Shown here piece after piece: positions 11,301 to 25,070 of a DNA stretch of 64,000 bases. The stretch lies in NCBI GenBank assembly GCA_013399115.1, contig VXAA01003315.1, positions 243,612 through 307,611 of the forward strand, in the 5' to 3' direction. Position 1 is the stretch's first letter. Each line of letters opens with the position of its first letter. The stretch is from Anseranas semipalmata. Its lineage: Eukaryota; Chordata; Aves; Anseriformes; Anseranatidae. A program made the position numbers and the translations under genes. The notes below the pieces were generated by a model. That model was not told where the DNA came from. It made no database searches and worked only from the letters and a program-made list of their open reading frames with translations.

Positions 11301-14300
11301 TTTTTGGTTTTTGTATTTTTTTTACTAGTTAGGGTACCATCTTCCTTTCCTTGCAAAGAAGAAACCCTTTTGCAGAGGGAGGTTTTACGTTACGAGGTGT
11401 GGTTCAGAGAGTCCCCGTGGGCTGTGGAAGTGGAGCTCAGGGCGCCCGTGGGAGCTGCACACGAGCAGAGCACTGCAGTCTGCTGCGGGGCTTGGCCTCC
11501 TCTGCTGCACAGACAGGGGCTGGTGGCTCCGGAGAGCCCTCGTCCAGAAATCCCTAGAGACTTAAGGCATCACTCTGTCAAAGAGTATGCTTAAACCAAG
11601 GCAAATAGATAGAATAGGAAAACTTCCAGCCCAAAATGAGTGGCACAGCATGGTTTAGCATGGCATAGTTCTGATGAAGCATGCTAAGCCATTCAGTGCG
11701 ACTGCTGCCTGTGTTCATTAGGAGTTGGCAAATTATAACTACCCTGATACAAATAAGGCATTGCAAATTTGGTTTTCAGTTAAGCAAATTTAGTTGTGTA
11801 GTAAAACCGATACCAAAAGCAACTGCCATTCCCTTGTTGTATTCAGATCATAAATCAAAATTTTTTTCTCCCCATTCATGACACTGCAAGCACGTATAGT
11901 CCTTAAAAATTCTGGAATTTGCAGCCTGATCTTTAGTCTCAAAATCCTACACCACCTCCGACACGAGGCTTTTTACCTGTGATCCAGACCAGTTAAAGTT
12001 ATGCATTTGTATGCTTTTTGGAGGCTCTCTGTGTAATGTCTGCATCACACAAGGTGAATAGCAAGTCGGACAGATAAGATTTGACTTTTGGCACTCTTCT
12101 AGCACTAATGTAAATCCGGTGTATGATCTGGGCTAGTAGATCCGGTGTATTTTGTATTTCTTACACACTAGCATTGTCTGAGGGTCTAAATATCCTTTTC
12201 AAATTGTATTACATTGAGTTATGTTATACAACATTATTTAGCGCTGCCAGCCAGAGGGGACGATAGGACATCATCTTACACATCTGTATCATAAATATGA
12301 AGGTATTTATGTCAAGGAAGCAGGACTACCAGTATTTCCTAAGAGAAGTAACTTAAAGTTGTTATTGTCATAGTAGTTCTGCTTCAGTTTTGATGATGAA
12401 ATCTGAATCGGTTGCTTGCAGGAAAAGAATACCAGTTTCATGAGATTAGAATTAACAAAGAGGCACCAATTTCTCCCCTCGGTGGATTAGAGAAATTAAC
12501 AAAAAACAGAATGCCAAAATTGAGCATCCCAGTTCTACCCTTACATATTTCCTGAGTACACATCCAGGAAGAAAATTTGACAGTGAAGCAGTATTTAATA
12601 CTCCTTCTTTCACAGTTGGTGAATAACAAAAATGCTGAGCAAAATGAACCTCGGGGGAGAGGCCAAACTCAAGATCAACTAAGTGGAAATTAAAAACCAA
12701 GAGAACTTTCAATGGCTACTTATCTAAAGAGAAATGGGTTCCCTCTGCTGTCTTCTGGATTCAAAATCACTTTTACAAAATATGAAACGAGAACGTTAGA
12801 ATACTAGCCACTGATACACAATACTGTAATTCGTTGAATATTTTAGGATTCTGCTTTGAGCTGTTGTCTCTAAGCAACACATCAGTCAGTGTTGCACTAT
12901 TTCATATACGTTTTTTCTCACCTAAATAGCGAGATTGCTAAAACCTTTGAGGACAACTATGTTAAATGGTGGATTAGTTGGTAAAAGCCAGAAGATCGAT
13001 ATTCAGTTGTTTTGACTCCTCACTGTAGGACTCAACTGGGAAAGCTGCTCATCAAAAACACATTGAAATGGAGACAAAAAGGTAAGATTAAGAAACAGAC
13101 TGCTTTTAATATCTTATAGCACCTAAAATTATCAATAAGTTAAGAAAAAATAAAAACATCATGTTCAGTAGAGCATGGTTTTAAGGGCATGGTTTTATCC
13201 TTATTCAGAGATATGAATTACCGGGTGTGTAACGAGATTAATTGAAGAAAAGTCTGGAGGGAATTTTGCAGATGTCCCAGTCATGAGAAACTTTGCAAAA
13301 AGCTTGTGAAGCTGCCCACAGATTTGAAGCTGTGAGAAATCTGAAATGCCACGGATGACTATGACGCTACTTAAAATTGTTGAGGTTAATGGACTGCATG
13401 GTAGGTATTATGAATGTCACTTAACTGCACTGCTTTTACAGAACATAGTTTTCCTCTTCTAATAATGTTAATTATGAAGCACACATAGTCTGAGACAACA
13501 TAATGGATGCTATTGTTCCATTTGTGAAAACACTTGATGTTTATCAGTGCTGGTGAGGGACAGCATGCTGCATAATTCTGCTGTACTTAATTGTATATTG
13601 TACATAATATGATGCTACTGCAGATACACTTTTTTGCACGGCAGTAGAACATCGCAGTTTTCATCTTCACATTAGATTATACAATACAAATCTTTTCTGA
13701 CTTTTAGTAGTAAAGAATGCAAAGTGCACCTCATCCAATACATTTATTATTTTAGAAAATGAGTGAAGGCTTTCTTCAGCCTAGTGAGTATTCTTTCCTA
13801 AAAAAATTTAGTCTGGTCTTCAATACCTGAAAGTCTCTAATTAGTATTTTATTCCCAACAGGTCTTCTGTCTTATTTACTGGAGAACTACTTTGGACTGA
13901 ATCAAGACATAAGCAAAATTACCAAATATCATGAAACTAGTGGCATGGGCATAAAATCTGGTAGATGGCAACAGCTACAGAGAGTAGAGGTCTATGTTCA
14001 AAACAGTCTTGTCAAAAAAAAAATGTTTTGAACCTTAAGCCCCTTCCTTTCCTTTTCCTCTGGGAAGCGTAGCTGACAGCATTCGAGTTTTATCCTGGAT
14101 ACGCAAATATGTATGTTTTAATAAAGTCCTGTGAAAATTTATATGTGGGGTTTGGTGTTTTGTTGTTATTGTTATGAACAAATGAGGCCAGAGGACAAAG
14201 ACCTCTTTCACCTCTTTCATATGTCACAAAGCGTTTTCTACAGAGTGATAAACTTCATCAAATATTCGTTGCCTTTATGCAGAGAGATATTACTCCATGA

Positions 14301-17100
14301 CTTGAATTATTTCTAGAATTTCAATAGTACCCCCTCACTTCTGTACATTTGATACTGATTGTGTGGGATGTGTCATGTCCATCTCCCACCTGCCCCTGAA
14401 CCGACTTTCAATTAAATGAAACATTTGGGATTGGGAAGGATTTTTCATTTACTGTTTTGATAGCAAAATTTAGAATGTAATTGAGATTGACTATACCCCA
14501 ATATTTCAGGAGCTCAAGCTCCCATTTTTCTGTAATGTGTAAATCCTATCAGTCTCTAGCAGGTTCAAAGCTTAAGTATTTTACAAATTCTAAAAGCGTT
14601 GTCTATTGAGCTGCATGTAGCCGTTTCTGAAATACTGCAAATAAAACATTCCCTGCCTCTGCATTACAAGCAAAGAAGCACTGATTTGGAGACAAGTTCT
14701 TGAAGATACACTCAACTGTTCATTGCTCGGAGGTACTACATTACAGAAATTCCTATTATGTTCCTCTCCCGCATACCCATCCCTAACAAACTGTTTTGTT
14801 GAAGGCTTAAATTAATAATATTACAACAATAAAATTCACAGCTATTGTTCAGGTCTTTATTCAGTTGCTGTCTGTCCTGTGAGTACTTCCACACTTGATA
14901 AAGGATAAAATTGTCTCCCCCCAGTGGTGTGGCAAAAAAGAGCACTCTGATCACATATGCTAACAGATTGGTTTAAAGACATACCTCTCGAACATAGTAG
15001 ATATAGAAAAAGTAAAAATAAGAGTCCAGTAAGAAACATAGAAGTTTTTCATATTCAGAAACAGAAAGAATGGGAAAGAGTTCCATCGGGAGGACCATAT
15101 GCTTGTCCTCAGTGAATGTGTGGTTTTGGCTTACTTTCAATCACCTGTCTATATAAAGGAAAAAAGCAACCAAAACACAATTTTTGTTTCATGAACGGAG
15201 AAATACCTTTGGGCTTTTTACACACGCACCTTTTGAAAATGTCTTTTTAATCCACAGTTCTAATTTGGCTTGGACTCAGTCTTCAGTGACACATGTTTTG
15301 AGTTAGAAAGACATATATATATAAGCTCAGTACTGGCTGAAAATTATCATATTACTGGTGAGTATTGCTGGTCTGTGTGAGATGAATCCAGTCCCTGAAA
15401 GATGCCATTGTAATGAACAGAAAACTATTCAATTTTATTATTTTCAGCAAAAGATCATTTTCTGAGCCTGGTAAGTCCTTCTCCAGCCACATCTTTTAGA
15501 AAGGTGGTCCCATTAATACTCATGATACTGGGTGTTTGCTCATGTATGAGCAAAGCCTACTGCTGCTGTCAGTGCTCTGTCAAATAAAAGATGATTAATT
15601 GCTGAGATTCCCAGTCTGGAAAGTGCGATCTTAATGTCCATTTCCCTTTCATTATTGTTGTAAGCAGGTACATTCTGTAATGGGGCTCTACAGGAAAAAA
15701 AGAGAGAAAAGTTGCCTTGGGTTGGACCATTAGCTCTGCTCAGAGCTCCTGCACTGCTGATACACATATGACCACAGCCCATGTGTTTGGACTGGGGCAT
15801 CACCCTATGGTCTTTAGCAATTATAACCAACACTTAACGTGTTTGATTTTCTCTTCAGCTCCCACAAGCCAAACGGATTATGGCTAAAATTCTCCTCTGA
15901 AAGAACGAAAGGGCAATTATAAAAATGTGGGAATAACAAAGCATTCATCAGAACCCTGCGCTGTAAAGCGTGTGATTGAAATGGTCATATGTAACCTTTA
16001 TTTTTTTGCCCTGTTGGCTATATTGTCCATGCTGTCACTGGAACCTCAATTCAGAGAATACAAAGTGCGCTGAATGCTCCACAGTCACAGTGCAGTCATC
16101 ACTAAGAACCGAGCCCTGAAAGTTTTATAAGATTGTCTGTGTCACCGAATTCATGAAGGCTGTGCTGGGCCCAGGTGTGTCTGCTGTTTAGGCCAATGCC
16201 TAGGGAAAATCCCATCAAACATCCTGCTGTCTTGAGCTAAGCAGTAGAAACTATTAACGTTAAATGTGAGAATTCAGAAGTGAATTATGTTTCGGGAAAT
16301 ATAGAAGCATGCCTATGCATTTAGTAGTTTTTGAATGCTCAGAGATTAAATGGTGGGAAAAGGATCAAGTCCTTACTGTTATCAGCACATGAAGTATTGT
16401 ATGCCATTAATTTACCAGATTGGGAGGGTTTTCAGAATTTCTATCTTAAAAGCCTATGTTATCAGCCACTGCATAGTCAGCTTAAGCGTACTGACACTAG
16501 ACTTTTCTTTGTTACGTTGTGTACGGAAATCATCCAAAGTCACCCAGGAAGCAGGAACCACATCTCCCACCTGGCATCTGTTTTGGGTCAAGAGGCTGCG
16601 GAACTTGACTCCATGGTTCTCTCTGAGCATCCATCTCCTCTCTTATGAAATAAGAATAAAAAGAATATATTCACACAGAAACTTTAGGTGTTAAATAATT
16701 AATGTTTTGAGTAGCTTAATGCAGAAGCACTTTGTATGATTAAATACTGCTTTAATTAATTAGTTTAAGAATTTGAAAATGTTCTTTGTGGACTCCTGTT
16801 GTGTTTCACTTAGAAGAATGCTGTTTGATCTTCCCATGGGAGTGTGCAGGACTGTGCGCCCAGAAAACAACCACAGCACTCAACTCTGTCCCTCCAAATG
16901 AGACAGGACTCGCTGTCTATTGGAGAAGTTCAATTTCTTTGTATCTTCTCCTCCTTCAGATAGCTCCTTACTGAATATGAGTTACTGTGCTGGGGTGGCC
17001 AAAATTGCTCTTTTTTCTACAAAAGTTTTAATTGGAGGGGCTTACATAAAAATTTTGGAACCCTGAGGAAGTATTGGTGCTGTTCAACAGGACTGTGTGC

Positions 17101-17440
17101 ATAGAATCATAGAATGGCTTGGGTTGGAAGGCACCTTAAAGATCATTTAGTTCCAACCCCCCTGCCATGGGCAGGGACACCTCCCACTAGGCCAGGTTGC
17201 TCAAAGCCCCATCCAACCTGGCCTTGAACACCTCCAGGGATGGGGCATCCAGAGCTTCTCTGGGCAACCTGTTCCAGTGCCTCACCACCCTCATCATAAA
17301 AAAATTCTTCCCTATGTCCAGTCTAAATCTATCCTTTTTCAGTTTGAAACCGTTATCCCTTGTCCTGTCACTACAGGCCCTGGTAAAAAGTCTTTCTCCA
17401 TCTTCCTTATCCCCCCTTTAAGTATTGAAAGGCCATGATT
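17101..17440 (-). mobile_element. CR1 retrotransposon, 5'-truncated 3' end
   Basis: The + strand begins with ATAGAATC-ATAGAATG, then the CR1 hallmark GGGTTGGAAGGCACCTTAAA, and later GGGCAACCTGTTCCAGTGCC. This is the reverse complement of a CR1 tail, so the element lies on the minus strand with its 3' end at 17101. About 340 bp remain, covering the 3' untranslated region and the very end of ORF2. CR1 is a non-LTR LINE of birds and reptiles that inserts with heavy 5' truncation and usually no clear target-site duplication. The 74-codon + strand frame inside it is an antisense shadow. Confidence 0.95.
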
Positions 17441-18890
17441 TAATAGCAACTGCCTGTTTTCCTAACACTTCTCTTGATCCTTGGGACTAATAGATCAAAT
17501 ACCTTTCCTAAATTATACATGCTACCATACCTGATGTTTGGTATCCTGAAGTAGAGTTTGGGGTGATTCTACCAGGTCTTCTCAAGTCGTTCGTTGTAGC
17601 CAGTTTGCAGTTTATGCTATGTGGGAGATGTCAAAGGGACACAGTGAGAGTAAGGCCCAGTGCTTAAATTCCCATCTCACCGAGGAAATTAAAATAGTTA
17701 TATGTGATTGTGCAAATTTGTACACCCAAACAGTAATGGCTTCATTTTCCAAGGTGCTCTTTCCACTGAATATTGCAGATAAAGCACTCTTTATTCAGAA
17801 ATGCGATTCTGACTGTGATGGGTATAATGGCTAGTAATAATGCCAACAGCAAGTATGGAGCACTGTCCTTTTACATTTCAGGAGAAAAGAGAATTCTTTT
17901 GTAAACACATCTGTTCTTCAGTAAATGAAAGACAGAATTGCAGTCTTTTCTTATGATAAACTCAAATAATCCAGGTTCACGCTAAGCGCAGATTTCTGAG
18001 ACAGCATCATTCAATTTTAGGGGCAAATGTACATTTGAATAGGAAAAATAGGTGGTAAAGTACAATTTTTGGTGAGGAAATAGTGCCTGCCCTATTTTTC
18101 TTCTACAACTCAAAGTGAGAAAGGAGAAGAGATTATTTAATGATATAGTGCAGATGTATCTCTTCTTCCAAACTGATAAGCTTTTGCAATGTTATTGATT
18201 TGCACATTGAGACCACCATGCTTGCAAATGCCTCAAATATTTAAGAAATTTTAGCCAGAGGGGTAGTTTCCCAATGCCTGAAAACATTTGCTGTCTAGCT
18301 ATAGGTGGATAGTCACCTCTGAGCGTTTTAGCCTATTCAGCTATGCACACGCTGAAACTCAGCTCTACTTTTAACTTCCCTCCACTTTGCAGCAGTTCAT
18401 TTGCTCTCATCTTCCATTGCTAGCTCTCAGCCTGGTGGCTAGCACGGTGGAGCCTGATTCCAGATTGTGGCTTCTAGATGCTATGGAAACAGAAATAAAT
18501 ATGTTTAACATTTTTTGTATTTCAGATTATGTAAGTGCACCAGTAACAATGCATAGCACAGGGAATGCAGTAATTGAATGTGCTGTGGAGAGCTTACTCT
18601 TTGTTGCTTAGCAATTAAATGTATGCACGTAGCAGCAGCGCTGACAAAAATGCTAATAAAAGGTGACAAGTTATATCTCCAGAAAAAATTACACAATTAA
18701 GAAAAAAAAATCTTTGACAAGATACAAGAGCAGCAGCAAATGGTACATACTGATAGATCTTGTCCCTCCTGAAGGCAAGATCTTCAGGTACTGGCCACTA
18801 GAGGGGCTGAGATGATGGGAATAGAAGGTATCCACATTTATAGCATGGGCTACAGACACACAGTTGTGCTAACATCATGGTAAGGCTTTT

Positions 18891-18909
18891 TGTTGTTGTT
18901 GTTGTTGTT
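18891..18909. repeat. (GTT)6 microsatellite
   Basis: Six perfect TGT/GTT trinucleotides following a short T run. Confidence 0.9.
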
Positions 18910-19604
18910 CCTTTATTATTTGTACATATTTTTTCTCTGTAAAGCGTCTAGAAACATGTTCTGTTTTCTCTGTTTCATTTTTTTCTCCTTGGTGTTCAGG
19001 TTTGCTGATTTTTCAGAGCATCTCTTTCAACCGAATTTCTGACTTTCCTAGCAGATACTTGTGTCATAGTATAAGATTTGATTTATGTAACACGATGCAA
19101 CCTGTCGTCTTAATGTAAATAGTTTTATCCATAAAATTGGTTCTTTAATAGTACCGAACTGCTTCATTTATTTTCTTAATTCAGGGCAAACATGAAGCAG
19201 AGGAACTGCATTGTAGGCTGTAATTCTCAAACAAGCCCAGCATTTAAAGACTTCTTTCTTTCTGGGATTTGTATGTTTAACCTTTCGCTCCTCTCTCATC
19301 TGTAGTCTCCTTCAAAAGTCTCTTGTCACCTGGATTGTGCTCAGGAAGTGCACTGCTACTCGGACTTTAATACTTATTAAAACACTTGCTTTGCTGTGGG
19401 TAAATGTAGTGGTTAGGGTTATTTTGGAGCTTTTTCCAAACCGGCTTGACACACTGTTGCATTAAATTCTTTTCACTACATTGAGTAAAGAAGTTGCTTA
19501 CAGGCTGGAAGTAATTGCTCTTAAAAAGTTTATTAATGTCAGTGGTATTTAGCAAATATTAGTTACAGGCAAGATTTCAATAGTTTTTCTTCTAGCAATT
19601 CTTT

Positions 19605-19606
<2 letters not shown>

Positions 19607-19640
<34 letters not shown>
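19607..19640. repeat. T34 homopolymer run
   Basis: About 34 consecutive T, preceded by CTTTTC. No retroelement body is visible to its right on the minus-strand reading, so I cannot call it the tail of a retrocopy. The exact length is unreliable in any assembly. Confidence 0.9.
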
Positions 19641-19643
<3 letters not shown>

Positions 19644-22600
19644 GCTTTCCCTCATTAGCTTTCAGCTCACCAAAGTGCTGATTCTGCATTTGACAATCTG
19701 CCTGCATAGTGAATTGCAGGATCTGGGCCCAATTTTGATCTATTTATATTATAGCCCATTTCATTTTAACTGAATGCAAGTACTAATTTGGCCGTACTTG
19801 CTTTCAGTGTTATCTCAAGTTGTGCCAAATCATCAGACAGTCCATTTGGAGTTTGGCAGGCTTTGCTGAAACTCCTGCATTTTTGGTCAAGTGCTATTGA
19901 AAAATACTTCTATTTATCAAACAAAAGTAGCCTACCTTTTGGCTTGGTTCAGCAATCCCAATTTCCTATCCCATGCCATAGAAAATAAGATACTACTGGA
20001 CCCTGAATCAGTGCAGATCAGATTGTATTCTGTGTAAATAAAATGAATTAAACTAGTTTTAATTCATGTACTATACCTCTTAAGAAATAAAAAGGAAAGC
20101 ATACAGTAAACATAATGATGACAAATTGAAATATTACTTGTCTTCTCTTCACTGGCTTCTTCATAAGTGTATTGATAGAAAAGTGGTTGAGATAACTCTG
20201 CACACAGAGCAGTGCTGTCATATGATGCAAGCAGCAAAAGGCTGTTCAGAGAGGTTTTTCTTGCTAGTCATGTTCATGTTCACTTCACTTCTTAAGTTTT
20301 CCCCAAAAGGATTTTTTTTAGCATGTGTTAAGCAGGTAGGTATTATCCTTTACAGATGAAACTGTTCCTAGACCCCAAGCCAGCTGGGGTAAGGAAATCA
20401 GAGTGCAAAGTAGAAAGACAGTAGAAGAGCAACAGATTATTGTGCTAAAATATTTTGTGTGCACTTGCTTGTGATCTTTTTAATGAGATGGTTTACAACT
20501 TGTTCAGGACATTGAATCAAACATCCAGAAAAGGAAAGATATGACTCCACTGGGTTGATATAAAAACAAATTTCCCTGATTTCTCTCTTCCCTCTTCCCC
20601 CTACTCCAGTAAATGTTATCTTGGCAAAATAAGCTCTGAATGAATCAGTTTGATTTGTGAAATACTCTTCTCCGCAGGCTGCGTTTTGAAAACTACTTCC
20701 AAATAAGTGTATGTTATCCAAAAGTGACAGAAGTATTTCATGCCTAAGAAATATTTTTAAAAACATATTTATGTATTTTTTTCTTCCCATATTACCTGCA
20801 ACGACATGCAAATATGGTTTGTGCATGTGTGTATTTACATATATGAGTGTGCGTATATGATGGAATATGAAAAAGCAAATACTTTATAGAAATGTCTATT
20901 TAAATGTCTGCCTGGAAATGCATGCAGTATGTTCTTTTTTAAGTAGCCTCCTCCTGGTGGTACCTTCGCTAAGATTCTCACCAGTTCCAATGTAGTGTTC
21001 TGTAAATACCCTGTGAGAATGACTAGCAAGGAGGATGATCTTGCATAACAGGCAGCTGACTAATTTAGACCAGGAACATTGATTTACAATGACTGAAATA
21101 GTCTTAGTCTTGTTCCGTTTTTGACATTTGAAGTTTTAGGATTACACTCTATACCTCTGTGGTTCGGTCTGCGGAAGTCACTGCTCATATACTCAACCAT
21201 TGTCAGGTAGAGCAAGAAAGGGATAAACCATTCCAAATATCAAAGAAAGGGTAGGATTTTGTGTGTCGTGCATGTTCCTGACACACTGAGAGGGCTAGGT
21301 AACATTTATGTAAATGATACCTACCCTTCTTTAGATAAGTACCGTACTAGACCATCTTATCAGTCTTTCTGAGCTGGTTACCTTGTCCTCCATATTTTAT
21401 TCACCTTTCACTGTACCTCATCCTAAGCTGTTCTCTTGTATCCAACTAGATTAATTCAGATCTTAACAAAGAGACTGCTTCCAAAAACTTACTGAAATAA
21501 TGAAAGTCTGTTGTCCATGTCTCACTTGCATCTTCTTCAGTTTTGGACCACCCACGTAAAGACTGGGACAGTGAGGCGTGTTTCTGAGGTGCTCTGGTGG
21601 TGCCACCTCTGGCCACCTAGCCCACTGGTTCTGGAGACACTGGTTTCAGTGCAGTCCTGACAGAGGCTGCAAAGAGGCAGGACTTGCCAGAGAACCGGTC
21701 TGGTCTGGGTCTGAAGCCAAGGGATGAAGCTGAGCTCGGAGGTGGGAATGTCTTTGAGCATAAATGACTGAGGATCAGTAGAGCTGCTTGGAGGTCTGCT
21801 CTGATGTTTTCATTTGATTGATACCCATCTCTTGCCATAGGTGTTTATACAGATTCAGTGCCATTGAGTAATATGTGGTATTTACGTAACCATCTGAGTC
21901 CACTGGGCGAGAGAAATTTCTTTGCTGCCATTGACTTTGCTCTTCATCCACGATCTTGCACTTTTGTTAGAAAAGACCTTAAAAAACTTCAGATGCACCA
22001 TTCTACATTTGATGCACAAAGAGCCATACATCTCATATTCCTTGCTACCATAAAAATGTGACTCATCACTGCAATTAATTCTGTTTTGAGTAACAGTGAA
22101 CTGCATCAGAATTCCTAAGGTAGGAAGAAGGCACGGAAGAAATGACTGTGTAGCTTGCTAGGTTTGTTTTAAGTGATGGTTTCTAAAATCTGAATCCCTT
22201 AAAAAGATAAGAAAAGAGTAGCCAGTTGTGCAAATAAATTTTATAGTAAAAGGAGCATTCATCTGTTCTTTTTTTTTTCTCCCAAGTATGTCTTGCTTAC
22301 AGTCATGATTTCAGCAGTTTTAATCTTAAATTGGTTCACATCAACTGCTTATACCTAACTTGCAGAATATGTCGTTATGAAAAAGGAAAACTTTTCTGAG
22401 TTGAAATTTTCTTTCTCACTAACAAACACAAGAAGGAAGTGATGAGTAAAATTTAGAACACTATTGTATAATAAATGAGTAATCAGAGGAAATTTAATAC
22501 ACGGACAACAATCTCTCTTTGCTGTTGCTCAGATACACAGCTTGCCTGAATCTAAATATATTGATTTATAAAAGGTGCATATTTGGTGATACATATCCTG

Positions 22601-22768
22601 TAAGCCTGAAAAACAGTGAAGAAGAAGAATATTGATATAACTGCTTGTCAATTTAAATAAACCCTTATAGGAGTACAGTAAGCTACAGTGGGGTTAAGCT
22701 TTTAAAATTACATTGTGGTACAGGTTTTGGTCTGTGACAGGGAGAAAGGGGTGTTCAGAGACATCCGC

Positions 22769-22948
22769 TCAAAGGCTTTTTAATTCCTGATCGGTGCAGA
22801 AGAGAAGCTCCACTGTGAGAATAGCCTGGCACACAGCCCACATCACGGCAATGGAGAGGATGAAGTTAAACTTGCGTATTAGTTTTTGAAGAGTGGGATT
22901 TGATGCTCTCAGGATTGTCAGACTCCTTAAAAGTCTCCATGCATGGTG
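22769..22948 (-). CDS. Candidate terminal exon with one hydrophobic helix, unrecognised
   Basis: On the minus strand, after an AG (atatctccag, AG at 22950-22949), 59 sense codons run to TGA at 22771-22769. The first third is basic (HHAWRLLRSLTILRAS). It is followed by KLIRKFNF and then a hydrophobic helix of about 20 residues containing ILSIAVMWAVCQAILTV, ending LLFCTDQELKSL. In the helix-coding half, third positions are mostly C or G, unlike the surrounding AT-rich DNA. There is no methionine near the start, so if real it is an internal start-less exon holding the C terminus of a membrane protein. A second frame beginning at the same acceptor is open for about 26 codons and ends NTQV, so the frame is not certain. 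I do not recognise the family. An old pseudogene fragment is also possible. Confidence 0.25.
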   Translation of the reverse strand, partial: HHAWRLLRSLTILRASNPTLQKLIRKFNFILSIAVMWAVCQAILTVELLFCTDQELKSL

Positions 22949-25070
22949 CTGGAGATATTAATTGATTGATAGAAAATAACTTGTTCTTTGTTAGTAAAGA
23001 AAGTCTTTGCAACAGAAAGGTTTATAAACGTCCTCTTTGATAATCTCAGCATTTTAAAACATTTCTTTATCTTCAGATTAACTACTGATGCTCTGTTTGC
23101 TAGATGTCTATGAATATCCTAGTGGGAAATAGGTTGGCTGCCTATTTCTTGGGGGGCACAAGTGGTAAGGAGTTCACGATCCCTTTGCCTTTGGGCTCCG
23201 TTCACTTCCCCAGGGCGGGATTAGCCTTCAATCTGTGGCACCGTATGGATGCTGCAAAATCACTCTAGCAGGCTTGGTGTTGGAGACCGTTCAAATGAAG
23301 AGGTGGGTTCAGGGAAAGCTGGGTTTTATTTTTGGCTGCTTGGACATTGCAGAAGGCGAGGCGGCTGAGGCTTGAGGTCAGCCTGCGTGTTCCTGCTGGA
23401 GATCGCTGCCAAGGGAGCGGAGCTTGGAGCGCTGTTTGGAGTATGCACTGACCTGTGGGTAAATAAAAGACATTAGAAATGCAATTATGCCTTTATGACA
23501 GCTGAGGGTATTAGTTGCCCTCTAGATGGAGCTGCGCACTTGTGTTATAACGGAGTTGACTCTAAGCACGGGGATTAAAGAGGAAATCTTTCTCCTGGAG
23601 GATTGGGTGGCAGAGCCCTGTTGCCAGCAGACAGCCTGCTCATGCATGGCAGAGGAGAGCAATTGCGGACTTCCCTCTGCCTCTCGTACAGGTGTGGGTA
23701 TGGCAGAGCAGGCTGGAAGGCAGATTTCTCTCTTTACAGCTAAGACTTTTATCCCACCTCCCATCCCTGGCTGTTTTCTCTCAGGCTTCCTGTGCTCCCT
23801 CTCCTTGTTCACTTCTTGCAGGCCGCTGTCTCTGAGCATCTTCCAGGCCCACAAAAGCTGCCATTTCTTCAGCATCCTCACTGTCTACTTAAATCTAGCT
23901 GCCAGCTGTGTTCTATATAATAATGTCTTTTTAATAGCTGTATTTTCTTTACACTGTGTACTCAGTTGCTATGATTGTGGATGGGCACTGTGTTTGCCTG
24001 TGCTTTAGGTAAAGTGAGGGCATGTCTTCTTTGTGCTTGTAACGTCACTTGGAATGCTTTCTAAAGCATAATTCTTAGCTTTATAGGACACTTCATCGCT
24101 AAATTGGATTGAATTAGTCTGAACAAGATCTGTATTTGCTTTAAATATTGTCCCATTATAGTTTAGCTTGTCTATGAAGTAGGATATTCTGTCATTTCTG
24201 GTCCATATTTCATAATGTTGCAGCTGAACCCCTATATTAAGCCATTTTTAGGGCTGACCACTTAGATTCCCAAACAGCTGGGGCTGTGAATTTGCATTGT
24301 GCTGGGTATGTGTGTTCCTGAACAGAAGAAAATGTGCTTATGTGCCAGCCAGCCTGTAACATATTTTAAGTAGCATGATGTGACATACGTAATAGTTAGT
24401 ATACAGAGGTCACTTTATTTTTTGGCATTTGTCCCAGGAAAGAAGCCAGGAGCACAAGTAAGCAGGCAATAGTAACAGAAAACAGCTTAAAAGTCAACGT
24501 AGCACTCTACCAATAAATATCAGCCTTTTGGTGTAGTCTCCTGCTGCAATTACCCAGCTTTTGTAAACTCCCACTAAACTGCTATTCTATTTTTGCTGAA
24601 GCCTGGACACAAGTCCATTTAGTAAGACTTCATCAGAAGGAAAACCTTTTTCACATTCTTATTATTAGTAAAAAATTTTTCTTCAATACTGTTCAGACCA
24701 GTTTCTATTACTTATGTAGATACTGACGGCTTCTATTGAAGGCATGAAGTAGTTGCCTTGTGACATGTTTGTCCTTGAAGACTGGAGATTTCAGGCGGTG
24801 GATTAAACTCTCTTAAACTAAGAGCTAAGCCCTATGATTTTCTAGGAAGTACCTTCCTCCCTCTTTAATGTATGAATTAATGTATGCCACGAATGGAAAT
24901 TATGAAAGAAAAGGTGACCACTGCTGGTTTGTTGTTTCATGTGACACCTGATGCATTGCCCAAAGTCTTTTATTCTGAAAATGAGGCATTACAGGAGAAG
25001 TCTTGTTTTTCTATTGGGATAAGAAAGTAATTGTATGACAGACAGTATTCTCAGTTCTTATAGGTTGGAA
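22949..25070. other. Mixed single-copy DNA, GC-richer near 23.1-23.9 kb
   Basis: The part from 23160 to 23440 is richer in CpG than average. At 23526-24008 a 160-codon + strand frame and at 23522-23881 a 119-codon minus frame overlap; neither shows a domain or a convincing splice site. The + frame ends in hydrophobic residues encoded by TA-rich DNA. I treat both as chance frames. Confidence 0.45.

Larger units (their letters stand above)
6248..17100. other. Long AT-rich stretch, no gene seen
   Basis: Almost 11 kb without an interspersed repeat that I can name. It contains a T-rich tract near 8169-8214, a short C/G hairpin at 8369-8388, a GC-richer patch at 11385-11560 with overlapping short frames, and an 11-bp direct repeat (ATCCGGTGTAT) at 12114 and 12140. 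Open frames are short and mutually shadowing. The block around 10890-10985 has the balanced, repeat-free look of a conserved non-coding element, but this is only an impression. Confidence 0.5.
17441..22768. other. Single-copy DNA with T tract, no gene seen
   Basis: It contains a (GTT)n tract at 18891-18909 and a T34 run at 19607-19640. The segment at about 17630-17850 and that at 20110-20240 look like ordinary or conserved single-copy sequence. A 21540-21840 GC-richer patch has two overlapping minus-strand frames with no recognisable domain. Confidence 0.5.

Noticed and set aside
20437..20826. 129-codon minus frame
   Set aside because: No domain, no coding bias, and a composition typical of the surrounding AT-rich DNA.
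23526..24008. 160-codon + frame overlapping a 119-codon minus frame
   Set aside because: Neither has a domain, coding bias or supporting splice sites; opposing open frames suggest chance.
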